This document shows positions 53,714-63,930 of a stretch of 64,000 nt of DNA, piece after piece (the first letter of the stretch is position 1; each line of letters starts with the position of its first letter). The stretch comes from Prevotella melaninogenica (lineage in GTDB: Bacteria > Bacteroidota > Bacteroidia > Bacteroidales > Bacteroidaceae), in assembly GCF_018127965.1 (NCBI RefSeq), contig NZ_CP072350.1:124001-188000 (forward strand), given 5' to 3'. The translations under genes were made by a program, and so were the position numbers. The notes below the pieces were generated by a model. The model worked only from the letters and a program-made list of their open reading frames with translations. It was not told the origin of the DNA and made no database searches.

Positions 53714-56700
53714 TTGAAGAAACTTAGAACAATTATACGATGGGTTATATGGACCATAGCGGGTCTTTATATAACCACAATCGTACTGCTGCACATACCA
53801 GCAGTACAGGGTTTCCTTGCCCAAAAAGTAGGCGACGTAACGGGCAACAAATTGGGTACAGAAGTACACGTAGGACGCATTGATTTAGGCTTTATCAATC
53901 GCTTCGTATTAGACGATATTCTCATCTATGACCAAAGTCACAAGAAGATGTTATCGGCATCACGTGTAGGAGCAAGGGTCGATATCTGGCATCTCTTACG
54001 TACAGGTGAGATTAATATCTCCTCTGCACAGCTTTTTGGTTTGCGGGCAGAACTATACAAAACAAGCAAGGATGCCAAACCTAACTTCCAATTTATATTG
54101 GATTCATTGGCATCTAAGGATACCACAAGTCACACCCCTTTACACTTGTCTATTAATAGTCTTGTGATTCGACATGGCAGCATTAAATACGATTGTTTAG
54201 ATGTACCTACCACGGCTAACAGACTGAATCTGAACCATATCAACGTAAGTGAAATCTCGTCTTATCTCATTCTTAATAAGTTGGACGACACGAGTGTGTG
54301 GGCTGACCTTAGGGCATTGGCTTTCAAAGAAGCATCAGGCTTAGAGGTGAAGCAGTTGGCTTTTGAATTAAAAGCTAATCAGCAGCAAGCCACATTACGT
54401 GACTTTATCTTCGATGGAACTAACAGTAAGATTGCGCTAAAGGAGTTATTTACGACCTACAAGTTCAATAACAAGAATTTGGATTTCAACACCTTATGCT
54501 ACACTATCAAGGACTTCAAAGCCGCAATAAAGCCTTCCGACTTTGCCCCTATCCTCCCCGAATTAAAGCCATTGACGACCAACTATACTGCTACAGTTGA
54601 TGCAGAAGGTACAAGTCAATCTGTGTTGGTAAAACATCTTAATGTCTCTGACCAAACTCTTTCAACCCAAATTAAGGCAAAAGGATGGGTAAGAAACATC
54701 CAAAAGAGTCCTGTTTGGGACTTTACTTTCAGTCCACTGAAGGTTAGCAAAAACACCCTTCAAACCATCACCAAGGTTACGCATAAACCCCTCCCTAAGC
54801 CATTGAGTAACATTGGCAGTATCTACTATCGTGGTACCTTCGCACATAACATGGGGAAATACATAGCAAAGGGACTGTTAAACACAGATGCTGGCAACGT
54901 TCAGTTGGCTACTGTTATTCACGGAAAGAACATCCAAGGAACGGTTAGCACTACCGAATTGAATCTTGCGAAAGTACTTGACAATAACGACTTTGGCAAG
55001 TTAAGCACGAATATCAAGGTGGAAGGTAATACCGACCTATCCTATATCGCCGCAAAGGGAGACGTTTCCTCCTTCTATTATAAGGGCTATACCTATAAGA
55101 ATATCCATCTTGACGGAATCTATAAGAACGATATTTTCACAGGTAAGGCAGCAATTAACGACCCTAATGGAAAGCTGAATGTTGACGGAAAAGCTGCCAA
55201 CATAATGGCTTTCATGCAACACAAAGGAAAACTGTCTACCGACATCTCAATCATTGCTGATGCCGTCAACTTACACAAACTTCAGCTAACAGAGGCGTTG
55301 GGCAATAGAACAATCTCCTTTACTTCTAAGATTAAAGGACAGGGTGCAAGCTTGAATGATATCATAGGAAACCTTGATGTCAGCAACTTTGCTATGACTG
55401 GAGAAGGTCAGAACATTATCCTTAACCAGGTAAGTATCAAGACAAACAACGGACTCTTGGGTAAGTCGCTTGACGCAGAGACTGACTTTGGTGAGCTACA
55501 CCTCGCTGGACAGTACGATTATAACCAACTCCCACAAAGCATAAGACGTATCTTAGGGCATTATATCCCAAGCCTTTTCCCACCAACTCCACGCTTTAAC
55601 ATGGGTATTGGCAAGGCAAACTACGCTTTCACTTTGCGCCTAAATGACACAAAGTTTATCAATAGTTTGCTGAATACTAATATTGTTTCTTCACATGCTA
55701 TAAGGCTCGCAGGACTTGTAAGGGAACGCCAGAACGAAATAGACTTACACGTCAATGCGCCTGATGTAATCTACTCAGGACACCAGATAAAGAATCTCGT
55801 CTTGAATATTAAGAGTGAGCCACAAGGCTTGCAGACCAGTATTTCTGGTGAACGAAAGGGAGAAACAGGACCGCATATCCTTATCAATGCACAGGGATTG
55901 ATTGCAAACAATACGGTTAATTCCAACATTTCTTTCCGTATACCGGGACTTTCTACTATATACGGAAATGTCAATAGCATTGCCTCTTTCTCACGTCGTC
56001 ATGGCGACTTGGAGACTCGCTTGCACCTCAACCCATCGGAAATCAACTTTGATTCTATTGCGTTACAAGTGCAACCTTCCGATATCTCTTATCATCAGAA
56101 CAATCTTACCATCGACCATTTTGAACTTTCCAACCACGACCAGCATATCATTGCTAATGGTCAGACGTCTGGAAATCAAAGCGATTCTATCCTTGTAAGA
56201 TTCAAGGATGTCAATGTTCCATATATTCTTAACCTTGTTGACTTCCAAAGCGTTAAGTTTGCTGGTACGGCTTCTGGTACAGCTTCTATCAAGTCGTTCT
56301 TCCATCATCCACAGATGCAAGCGAAACTGGAGGTGCAAGACTTCCAATTTGAAGATGGAGATATGGGTACGCTCTTTGCGGAAGCAAACTATAATGACAA
56401 AGAAGGCAAGATTAATATCGACGCCTATGCTGACCCTGGTGATGGCACACGAACAGACATCCAAGGCTATGTGGACATTAAGAAAAGCTATATCAACCTC
56501 CCTATCTTTGCCAATAACACGCATCTCTACTTCCTAAAGAGTTTCTGTGGCTCTTTCATGGACAAGATTCAAGTGCAAGGAAACGGCTGGTGTAAAGTCG
56601 TCGGACCCCTTAGTGCCATCAATCTTGAAGGTGACATGCAAGTGCATGGAAGCGTATATGTAAAGCCAACAGGTGTTACCTATAAGATGCGCGACGCACG

Positions 56701-58186
56701 GGTTCGCATCATTCCAAACGAAATTATCTTTGGAAATGACACCATTACTGACTCACAAGGACATATCGGTATCGTTACAGGTGGATTACATCACAAGAAT
56801 CTTAGCCACCTCACTTTCGACATCAATATCCTTGCAAGAAACCTCTTAGCCTATAACTTCCCTAAGAAACAAGGGAAAGACTCGTTCTGGGGTGTAGTAT
56901 ATGGAACTGGCAAATGTAATATAAAAGGTGAACCGGGTTCAACAACAATGAACATTGATATGGAACCGGAAAAGAACACCTATATAACTTATGATGCCTC
57001 TTCGACCAATGATGCAAGTACAAGTAACTTCATTCGCTGGATTAACGTACCAAAGGATAGCACTGGAGTTTTAATCCCTGAGGCTGCGGACACACTCAGT
57101 TTTGCGGCAAAACCAGCTCCTAAGAAGGCATCAGATATCGTCAAATTCAGAGACATACCGAGCGACCTACACATCAACTTCCTCGTACATTCAAATCCAA
57201 ATCTTACGCTTGGTGTCTTACTTGATGATGCCACTGGCGACAATATCCGTCTGAATGGTTCGGGTATGATTCGTGCGTCCTATTATAATAAGGGAGCCTT
57301 CCAACTCTTTGGAAACTATAACGTAGACTACGGACAGTACAACCTCACGATTCAGAATATTATCAAGAAGCAGTTTATCTTCCAGCCGGGTTCAACGATT
57401 GCCTTCGGTGGCGATCCGTTCAATGCTGCGTTGAATCTTAAAGCCAACTATATCATCAATTCTGTTCCTTTGGGCGACCTTGGAATGGGTAAGTCCTTCA
57501 CATCCAATAACACAAAGGTTAACTGCTTGCTGAACATCGAAGGAACGCCAAGCGCACCGACCGTTTCTTTCGGTCTCGACCTCCCAACGCTCTCGCCCGA
57601 TGCACAACAGATGATACGCTCTATCCTCAACTCTGAGCAAGAGCTTAACCAGCAAGTACTCTATCTTTTAGCAGTCGGACGCTTCTATCCACAGAGCAAG
57701 AATAACAATCCAGCACGAGATAGTGAATCGCCAAGTCGTGCATCTCTTGCTATGCAGAGTCTACTCTCTGGTACGATTTCACAACAAATCAACACCGTGT
57801 TGTCCAATGTTGTGAAGGATAACAACTGGAACTTCGGTGCCAATATTGCGACAGGTAATGAAGGTTTCGACAATGCAGAATACGAAGGACTACTCTCAGG
57901 AAGCATGCTTAACAACCGTCTGCTCTTCAACGGACAGTTTGGTTATCGAGACAATGTAGCCAAGGACAAATCATCCTTCATAGGCGACTTCGACATTCGT
58001 TACCTCCTCTTCCCAAGCGGTAACGTAGCCTTCCGTGTCTATAACCAAACCAACGACCGTTACTTCACACGTAACTCTCTGACAACGCAGGGTATAGGCT
58101 TGATTCTGAAGAAAGACTTCAACAGATTGAGCGATATTTTCGGAAGTAGAAAGAAAAAAACAAAAAAACAGAAGCAAAAGCACTAA
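53714..58186 (+). CDS. TamB-like translocation and assembly module protein (DUF490)
   Basis: The 1490-residue protein has one N-terminal membrane anchor (about residues 6-28). A very long beta-rich region with repeated short strands follows, and the TamB/DUF490 C-terminal domain covers about 1080-1460 (GSTIAFGGDPFNAALNLKANY, LNSEQELNQQVLYLLAVGRF). Such proteins span the periplasm as a hydrophobic groove and move lipids or help insert outer-membrane proteins. The start must be the TTG at 53714, since the next in-frame Met would remove the membrane anchor. The C-terminus is strongly basic (KKKTKKQKQKH). rpsA follows from its own promoter. Confidence 0.88.
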   Translation: MKKLRTIIRWVIWTIAGLYITTIVLLHIPAVQGFLAQKVGDVTGNKLGTEVHVGRIDLGFINRFVLDDILIYDQSHKKMLSASRVGARVDIWHLLRTGEINISSAQLFGLRAELYKTSKDAKPNFQFILDSLASKDTTSHTPLHLSINSLVIRHGSIKYDCLDVPTTANRLNLNHINVSEISSYLILNKLDDTSVWADLRALAFKEASGLEVKQLAFELKANQQQATLRDFIFDGTNSKIALKELFTTYKFNNKNLDFNTLCYTIKDFKAAIKPSDFAPILPELKPLTTNYTATVDAEGTSQSVLVKHLNVSDQTLSTQIKAKGWVRNIQKSPVWDFTFSPLKVSKNTLQTITKVTHKPLPKPLSNIGSIYYRGTFAHNMGKYIAKGLLNTDAGNVQLATVIHGKNIQGTVSTTELNLAKVLDNNDFGKLSTNIKVEGNTDLSYIAAKGDVSSFYYKGYTYKNIHLDGIYKNDIFTGKAAINDPNGKLNVDGKAANIMAFMQHKGKLSTDISIIADAVNLHKLQLTEALGNRTISFTSKIKGQGASLNDIIGNLDVSNFAMTGEGQNIILNQVSIKTNNGLLGKSLDAETDFGELHLAGQYDYNQLPQSIRRILGHYIPSLFPPTPRFNMGIGKANYAFTLRLNDTKFINSLLNTNIVSSHAIRLAGLVRERQNEIDLHVNAPDVIYSGHQIKNLVLNIKSEPQGLQTSISGERKGETGPHILINAQGLIANNTVNSNISFRIPGLSTIYGNVNSIASFSRRHGDLETRLHLNPSEINFDSIALQVQPSDISYHQNNLTIDHFELSNHDQHIIANGQTSGNQSDSILVRFKDVNVPYILNLVDFQSVKFAGTASGTASIKSFFHHPQMQAKLEVQDFQFEDGDMGTLFAEANYNDKEGKINIDAYADPGDGTRTDIQGYVDIKKSYINLPIFANNTHLYFLKSFCGSFMDKIQVQGNGWCKVVGPLSAINLEGDMQVHGSVYVKPTGVTYKMRDARVRIIPNEIIFGNDTITDSQGHIGIVTGGLHHKNLSHLTFDINILARNLLAYNFPKKQGKDSFWGVVYGTGKCNIKGEPGSTTMNIDMEPEKNTYITYDASSTNDASTSNFIRWINVPKDSTGVLIPEAADTLSFAAKPAPKKASDIVKFRDIPSDLHINFLVHSNPNLTLGVLLDDATGDNIRLNGSGMIRASYYNKGAFQLFGNYNVDYGQYNLTIQNIIKKQFIFQPGSTIAFGGDPFNAALNLKANYIINSVPLGDLGMGKSFTSNNTKVNCLLNIEGTPSAPTVSFGLDLPTLSPDAQQMIRSILNSEQELNQQVLYLLAVGRFYPQSKNNNPARDSESPSRASLAMQSLLSGTISQQINTVLSNVVKDNNWNFGANIATGNEGFDNAEYEGLLSGSMLNNRLLFNGQFGYRDNVAKDKSSFIGDFDIRYLLFPSGNVAFRVYNQTNDRYFTRNSLTTQGIGLILKKDFNRLSDIFGSRKKKTKKQKQKH

Positions 58187-58204
58187 TATACAGAATATTA
58201 TTCG

Positions 58205-58213
58205 TAACTTTGC
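58205..58213 (+). promoter_or_regulatory. -7 element for rpsA
   Basis: TAACTTTGC fits TAnnTTTGC, 81 bp before the rpsA ATG, leaving a leader of about 75 nt. Confidence 0.65.
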
Positions 58214-58294
58214 ACCCGATTTGGGCGAACTACGCCCATATTACAGGTAATATAAAGTCGAACTTTATTAATTAAATTATTTTTTAAACACTTT

Positions 58295-60079
58295 ATGACA
58301 AATTTCAAAGACGTCCAGAATGTACAGCCTTTAGCTGACTTCAACTGGGATGAGTTCGAGAACGGCGCACACGCTGAGGCAAGTAAGAACGAACTTACTA
58401 AGGCTTATGACGAAACTCTTAACAAGATCCAGGAACACCAGGTAGTTGAAGGTACTGTTATTTCAGTTGACAAGAAGGAAGTAGTTGTTAACATCGGCTA
58501 CAAGAGCGATGGTATCATCCCTGCTTCTGAATTCCGTTACAACCCAGAGCTCAAGGCTGGTGACAAGGTAGAGGTTTATGTTGAGAACCAGGAGGACAAG
58601 CGCGGTCAGCTCGTTCTTTCTCACAAGAAGGCTCGCCTCCAGAAGAGCTGGGAGAATATCAACAAGGCACTGGAGAACGACGAGGTTATCCAGGGTTACA
58701 TCAAGAGCCGCACTAAGGGTGGTATGATTGTTGACGTATTCGGTATCGAGGCATTCCTTCCAGGCAGCCAGATTGACGTTCATCCTATACGCGACTACGA
58801 CGTATTCGTTGGTAAGACAATGGAGTTCAAGGTTGTTAAGATTAACCAGGAGTTCCGTAACGTAGTCGTTTCACACAAGGCACTCATCGAGGCTGAGCTC
58901 GAGGCACAGCGTAAGGAGATTATCTCTCACCTTGAGAAGGGTCAGATCCTCGAGGGTACTGTTAAGAACATCACATCTTACGGTGTATTCGTTGACCTCG
59001 GTGGTGTTGACGGACTCGTACATATCACTGACCTCTCTTGGGGTCGCGTAAGCGATCCACATGAGGTTGTTGCTCTCGACCAGAAGATTAACGTTGTTAT
59101 CCTCGACTTCGATGAGGAGAAGAAGCGTATCGCTCTTGGTCTCAAGCAGCTCACTCAGCACCCTTGGGATTCTTTGGATCCTAACCTTAAGGTTGGCGAC
59201 CACGTTAAGGGTAAGGTAGTTGTTATGGCTGACTACGGTGCATTTGTAGAGATTCAGCCAGGCGTAGAGGGCTTGATCCACGTTTCAGAGATGAGCTGGA
59301 GCCAGCACTTGCGTTCTGCACAGGAGTTCATGAAGGTTGGTGACGAGGTTGAGGCAGTTATCCTCACACTCGACCGCGACGAGCGTAAGATGTCTCTCGG
59401 TATCAAGCAGCTCAAGGAAGACCCATGGGAGGCTATCGAGGTTAAGTATCCAGTAGGCTCTAAGCACATCGCAAAGGTTCGTAACTTCACTAACTTCGGT
59501 ATCTTCGTAGAGCTCGAGGAAGGTGTTGACGGTCTTATCCACATCAGCGACCTCTCTTGGACTAAGAAGGTTAAGCACCCATCTGAGTTCACTTCACAGG
59601 GTTCTGAGATTGAGGTTGTTGTTCTCGAAATCGATAAGGAGAATCGTCGCTTGAGCCTCGGCCACAAGCAGCTCGAGTCTAATCCTTGGGATGAGTACGA
59701 GGCAATCTACACTCCAGGTTCAATCCACGAGGGTAAGATTACCGAGTCTATGGACAAGGGCGCTGTTATCACTCTCAGCGAGGGTGGTGAGGGCTTCGCT
59801 ACTCCAAAGCACCTTGTTAAGCAGGACGGCACACAGGCACAGCTTGGTGAGGTTCTCCCATTCATGGTAATCGAGTTCGTTAAGGACACTAAGCGTATCA
59901 TCCTTTCTCACTCTCGTACATTCGAGGAGGTTAAGGAAGAGCCACGTCGCCAGCGTCCAGCAGCTCAGAGCAAGCCAAAGAATGACGCAGCTGCTATCAA
60001 CAACGTTGCTGCTGGTACATCTCTCGGTGACCTCGGTGTTCTCGCTGACTTGAAGAAGAAGATGGAGGGTGGCAAGTAA
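58295..60079 (+). CDS. rpsA: 30S ribosomal protein S1
   Basis: The 594-residue protein helps mRNA bind the 30S subunit. Consecutive S1 (OB-fold) domains are visible as repeated lines such as GTVISVDKKEVVVNIGYKSDG, GTVKNITSYGVFVDLGGVDG, GKVVVMADYGAFVEIQPGVEG and AKVRNFTNFGIFVELEEGVDG, each followed by LIHISDLSW-like text. I count about six domains, the last ones more diverged, and a low-complexity tail (about 555-594). Codon use is strongly biased toward a small codon set, as expected for a highly expressed gene. Confidence 0.96.
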   Translation: MTNFKDVQNVQPLADFNWDEFENGAHAEASKNELTKAYDETLNKIQEHQVVEGTVISVDKKEVVVNIGYKSDGIIPASEFRYNPELKAGDKVEVYVENQEDKRGQLVLSHKKARLQKSWENINKALENDEVIQGYIKSRTKGGMIVDVFGIEAFLPGSQIDVHPIRDYDVFVGKTMEFKVVKINQEFRNVVVSHKALIEAELEAQRKEIISHLEKGQILEGTVKNITSYGVFVDLGGVDGLVHITDLSWGRVSDPHEVVALDQKINVVILDFDEEKKRIALGLKQLTQHPWDSLDPNLKVGDHVKGKVVVMADYGAFVEIQPGVEGLIHVSEMSWSQHLRSAQEFMKVGDEVEAVILTLDRDERKMSLGIKQLKEDPWEAIEVKYPVGSKHIAKVRNFTNFGIFVELEEGVDGLIHISDLSWTKKVKHPSEFTSQGSEIEVVVLEIDKENRRLSLGHKQLESNPWDEYEAIYTPGSIHEGKITESMDKGAVITLSEGGEGFATPKHLVKQDGTQAQLGEVLPFMVIEFVKDTKRIILSHSRTFEEVKEEPRRQRPAAQSKPKNDAAAINNVAAGTSLGDLGVLADLKKKMEGGK

Positions 60080-60107
60080 TTGCACACTAAACCATAAAAT
60101 AAATAAT

Positions 60108-60144
60108 AAAGTACCAAACCTTCGCGGGTTTGGTACTTTTTTTT
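60108..60144 (+). terminator. Rho-independent terminator of rpsA
   Basis: AAAGTACCAAACC and GGTTTGGTACTTT form a 13-bp stem around TTCGC-G and run into eight T residues. Confidence 0.93.
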
Positions 60145-60371
60145 GGCTCTACCGAAATATAGTGTGAGAAACTAAGGTACTTCATGAAAAGGCTTACAGA
60201 GTAACTTTGAACTTCTAATAAGAACTAAATCAAAAGACTAAAACCTTTCTTTACGGCTATGAAAATTAATTACAAAAACTTAGAACTTTTACACCTAAAA
60301 ACATAGAAAAAGGAGGATTATAAGTAAGCGTGCAACGTATTGAGCATCAAGTCGTTATTAAGTAGCATTTC

Positions 60372-60481
60372 ACAAGGTGCTCTTTAAGCCTTCAAAAGGG
60401 CGTCTATTGAAGCCTTAAAGAGCACCTTTTGTAAGCCTGTTGGGCATCTTTTAGAAGGCAATTAAGCATTAATTGGGAAGG
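60372..60481 (+). repeat. 22-bp-period dispersed repeat array, copy 5 (most diverged)
   Basis: Five 22-bp units begin ACAAGGTGCTCTTT, AAAAGGGCGTCTAT, TAAAGAGCACCTTT, TGTTGGGCATCTTT and AATTAAGCATTAAT. The phase is kept although the sequence has drifted. Confidence 0.8.
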
Positions 60482-60504
60482 GATGGGATGAAAAGTTAGG
60501 ACAA

Positions 60505-60552
60505 AAGGGAAGCAGCCCCTCCCCCATCCCCTCCCCCGAAGGGAGGGGCGTG
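60505..60552. repeat. GC-rich interspersed repeat
   Basis: CCCCTCCC and GGGAGGGG flank ccgaa; this is the same type of sequence as at 20164-20349. Confidence 0.7.
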
Positions 60553-60569
60553 ATTACCGTGAGAGTATA

Positions 60570-60715
60570 ATTATTGGGCTTATAAGGCTAATTGGGCTAA
60601 TAAGGCTAATTAACTATTAGGCTAATTAACTATTAGGCTAATTAATTATTAGGCCAATTGGGCTAATAAGGCTTATTAATTATTAGGCTAATTAGCCTAA
60701 TTAGCCCAATTAATC
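60570..60715. repeat. GGCTAATTA microsatellite-like block
   Basis: Runs of ggctaataa, ggctaattaactatta and their complements form many small overlapping palindromes, as at 23158-23277. Confidence 0.8.
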
Positions 60716-60753
60716 AAAAAAAAACAGGGACAAGCAAAGAGCTTATCCCTGTC
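60716..60753 (-). terminator. Rho-independent terminator of the ATP synthase operon
   Basis: On the minus strand ACAGGGATAAGC and GCTTGTCCCTGT form the stem with loop TCTTT, followed by nine T residues. Confidence 0.9.
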
Positions 60754-60796
60754 TATTAGATTCTATTCACCACCTACCCCAAGGGCAAGCAGGAAG

Positions 60797-61774
60797 TTAG
60801 TTATTTACCGTACCGCCAACAATATCGAGCAACTCAGACGTAATGGCTGCCTGACGCGACTTGTTATACTGCAAGTTGAGTCCACGAAGCAGGTCGTCAG
60901 CATTATCTGTTGCGGTCTGCATGGCAACCATTCGCGCTGCATGTTCAGAGGCATTACTGTCAAGAAGAGCAGTATAAACCATGTTATTCAGCAGTTTCGG
61001 TACCAATGTTGTCAAGACTGTGCGCAGGTCTGGCTCAATGATGAAGTTATCATTCAGAGGAACAACAGCCTCATTATTAGACTTCTGTGTTCCAGACTGT
61101 CCTTTCCTCTTGAGATATTCCTGTGCAGCCTTCGTTGCGATATTTGATGAAAGATCGCGCGTAGAGTCGGCATTGACTTCTTCCTCAAGGTCAATTGGAA
61201 GGAAATTCTTACGTTGGAGAATCTGGCTTCCTGCACTCTTGAAATGATGGTAGATAATCTCCACCTTATCAAACTCGCCCTTCAACCATTTCTGGCTTAA
61301 CTCCATGGCAATATTGCGACACTCCTCAAAATTTGGTTTATCAGCAAGCAACGGATAAGGATATACACAGGTATACCCACGCTTTTTTGCTGATTCATAC
61401 ACCTTACGTCCTACAGGATAGATGACAATATCCTTGTCGGTCAAGCCCTGCGCATGATATTCGTCTATCGTATGCTGCATCAGCTTGATGACATTCGCAT
61501 TGAATCCACCACAGAGAGAACTGTTTGAGGAGAACACGAGTAAGGCAACACGTTTCACCGGTCTCTGCTCGTCGAACGGAGTATCCGTATCGGGCGTAGA
61601 GACAAGGAAAGCCTTGAGAATGTGTTCGAGCATAGCCGCGTATGGAAGCATACTCTCGATGGCATTCTGGGCATGGTGTAACTTACTCGACGCAACCATC
61701 TTCATCGCACTCGTAATCTTACGAGTACTCTGAACACTGGCTATACGAGTCTTGATTTCCTTTAAGGATGCCAT
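60797..61774 (-). CDS. atpG: F1 ATP synthase subunit gamma
   Basis: The 325-residue central-stalk subunit rotates inside the alpha3-beta3 ring. The N-terminal MASLKEIKTRIASVQSTRKITSAMKMVA helix and the C-terminal MVAMQTATDNADDLLRGLNLQYNKSRQAAITSELLDIVGG helix are the paired coiled coil of the shaft. The globular middle is slightly longer than in many gammas because of a polar insert (about 195-230, STRDLSSNIATKAAQEYLKRKGQ). It is last in the minus-strand operon, 12 bp after atpA, and ends before a strong terminator. atpD and atpC are not in the window. Confidence 0.96.
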   Translation of the reverse strand: MASLKEIKTRIASVQSTRKITSAMKMVASSKLHHAQNAIESMLPYAAMLEHILKAFLVSTPDTDTPFDEQRPVKRVALLVFSSNSSLCGGFNANVIKLMQHTIDEYHAQGLTDKDIVIYPVGRKVYESAKKRGYTCVYPYPLLADKPNFEECRNIAMELSQKWLKGEFDKVEIIYHHFKSAGSQILQRKNFLPIDLEEEVNADSTRDLSSNIATKAAQEYLKRKGQSGTQKSNNEAVVPLNDNFIIEPDLRTVLTTLVPKLLNNMVYTALLDSNASEHAARMVAMQTATDNADDLLRGLNLQYNKSRQAAITSELLDIVGGTVNN

Positions 61775-61786
61775 TCTGTATTGTCT

Positions 61787-63370
61787 TTATTTATATTGTC
61801 CGGCAATATTGCCCATGACTTCTTCGATTACCTTGATAGAAGTTTCTTCGAGGTTACCAGCAGCCAAATCGCTGATGACGTCGGCATGAGTAGTGCGCAT
61901 GGTCTCAAGGAACTGGTCCTGACACTGGCGAACCTGATCAACAGGTACGTCGCGCATCAAGCCGTGTACACCGCAGTAGAGGATAGCAATCTGCTCACCC
62001 ACAGGCATTGGACTGTACTGTGGCTGGATAAGTAACTGGTTGTTCTTACGTCCACGGTCGAGGGTCATCGCTGTAACCTTGTCCATATCTGATGAGAACT
62101 TAGAGAATGCCTCCAACTCACGATACTGTGCCATATCAATCTTCAACGTACCAGCTACCTTCTTCATACTCTTAACCTGCGCTGAACCACCCACACGAGA
62201 TACGGAGATACCTACGTTAATAGCTGGACGGAAGCCCTGATTGAAGAGGTCTGACTCAAGATAAATCTGACCGTCGGTAATGGAAATCACGTTAGTAGGG
62301 ATGTAGGCTGACACGTCACCTGCCTGTGTCTCAATGATAGGCAACGCCGTAAGCGAACCACCACCCTTTACATGGCCCTTCATACACTCTGGGAGGTCGT
62401 TCATCTTCTCTGCAATCTCCTGCTGGTTGTTGATACGTGCAGCACGCTCAAGCAGACGAGAGTGAAGATAGAAGACGTCACCAGGGTAAGCCTCACGACC
62501 TGAAGGACGACGGAGAATCAATGATACCTCACGATAGGCAACAGCCTGCTTTGACAAGTCATCGTAGATAACGAGGGCTGAGTAGCCACGATCGCGGAAG
62601 TACTCACCAATGGCAGCACCGGCAAATGGAGCATAATACTGCATCGCAGCAGGATCAGCCGCTGTAGCACTTACGATAATTGTATAAGGTAATGCGCCAC
62701 GCTCCTTGAGGTTCTGCACCAATGTAGCAACGGTAGAAGCTTTCTGACCGATGGCAACATAGATACAATAAACAGGATTACCCTGCTCGTAGAAGCTCTT
62801 CTGATTGATGATAGCATCAACGGCAATGGCTGTCTTACCTGTCTGGCGGTCACCAATGATAAGCTCACGCTGACCACGACCGATAGGAATCATTGAGTCA
62901 ACAGCCTTCAGACCCGTCTGGAGTGGTTCCTTCACTGGCTGACGATAGATAACACCTGGCGCCTTACGGTCCAATGGCATTTCGAAAGAGTCAGTCAAGT
63001 CGATTTCACCCTTACCATCGATAGCCTCTCCAAGCGGATTGACTACACGTCCCAAGAAGTTGTCATTGACACGGATAGAGGCAATACGGTGTGTACGCTT
63101 CACGCTCTGTCCCTCCTTGATACCTTCAGTAGGACCAAGAAGGACACAACCTACATTGTCTTCCTCCAAGTTCATGACAATAGCCATGGTGCCATTCTCA
63201 AATTCAAGCAACTCGTTGGCTTCAGCATTGCGAAGACCATAGACACGTGCTACACCGTCGCTGACGGTCAGTACGCTACCGACTTCATCAAACTTCTCCT
63301 CAGAGTTGATGCCTTGAAGTTCTTTCAAAAGAATCTCAGACACCTCACTTGGTTTAATTTTATCTGACAT
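61787..63370 (-). CDS. atpA: F1 ATP synthase subunit alpha
   Basis: The 527-residue non-catalytic nucleotide-binding subunit has the P-loop GDRQTGKTA (about residues 172-180). The conserved segment [34 protein letters not shown] and the arginine-finger region [14 protein letters not shown] are present. The N-terminal beta-barrel starts near residue 25. It is spaced 13 bp after atpH. Length is normal (E. coli 513). Confidence 0.97.
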   Translation of the reverse strand: MSDKIKPSEVSEILLKELQGINSEEKFDEVGSVLTVSDGVARVYGLRNAEANELLEFENGTMAIVMNLEEDNVGCVLLGPTEGIKEGQSVKRTHRIASIRVNDNFLGRVVNPLGEAIDGKGEIDLTDSFEMPLDRKAPGVIYRQPVKEPLQTGLKAVDSMIPIGRGQRELIIGDRQTGKTAIAVDAIINQKSFYEQGNPVYCIYVAIGQKASTVATLVQNLKERGALPYTIIVSATAADPAAMQYYAPFAGAAIGEYFRDRGYSALVIYDDLSKQAVAYREVSLILRRPSGREAYPGDVFYLHSRLLERAARINNQQEIAEKMNDLPECMKGHVKGGGSLTALPIIETQAGDVSAYIPTNVISITDGQIYLESDLFNQGFRPAINVGISVSRVGGSAQVKSMKKVAGTLKIDMAQYRELEAFSKFSSDMDKVTAMTLDRGRKNNQLLIQPQYSPMPVGEQIAILYCGVHGLMRDVPVDQVRQCQDQFLETMRTTHADVISDLAAGNLEETSIKVIEEVMGNIAGQYK

Positions 63371-63383
63371 GTTATTAATCTAA

Positions 63384-63920
63384 TTACTTTTTTAATTGTG
63401 TGAGGATAGCATTCAGTTTGCTCTTCACGCTGGCGTCCATTCTGTAAGTATCGTACTCAAGAATAAAGCCACCTATGAGTGAAGGGTCAACCTCAGTGTT
63501 GAACTCAACGGTTCCCTGTGCTCTGGATTGTACCAGTGCTTTCATCTTGTCTTCCGTCTGGGAAGAGACAGGCGAGGCTGTGATGACCTTTCCGCGAATG
63601 ATGTTCTTCTGCTTACGATACAGAGCGACATAGTCATTCGCCATAAGCTGTAGCAACTCCTCTCTATCTCCCTTCAAGACAAGGGAAAGGAAGTTACCAA
63701 CAAGCTCCGGACAATCGTCGCCACAGGCTACTTCCAATAGCTTGCGCTTCTTGTCCTTCGGAAGCATCGGGCTTTCAATCGTCATGCGGAGTTCGGGCAC
63801 CTGAAGGTAATTCTGGGCAAGTGTTTGCATGATAGCATACACCTTGTCCTCGATACCTTGCTCACAGGCAGACTTCAACAGCGCACGAGCATAGCGAACC
63901 GATATTACACCTATATTCAT
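63384..63920 (-). CDS. atpH: F1 ATP synthase subunit delta
   Basis: The 178-residue peripheral-stalk subunit has a helical N-terminal domain (MNIGVISVRYARALLKSACEQG) and a C-terminal part ending DPSLIGGFILEYDTYRMDASVKSKLNAI, the family signature. It links the top of the alpha3-beta3 ring to the b-subunit stalk. The preceding gene (atpF) ends 10 bp upstream. Confidence 0.95.
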   Translation of the reverse strand: MNIGVISVRYARALLKSACEQGIEDKVYAIMQTLAQNYLQVPELRMTIESPMLPKDKKRKLLEVACGDDCPELVGNFLSLVLKGDREELLQLMANDYVALYRKQKNIIRGKVITASPVSSQTEDKMKALVQSRAQGTVEFNTEVDPSLIGGFILEYDTYRMDASVKSKLNAILTQLKK

Positions 63921-63930
63921 AAGCGATTAT

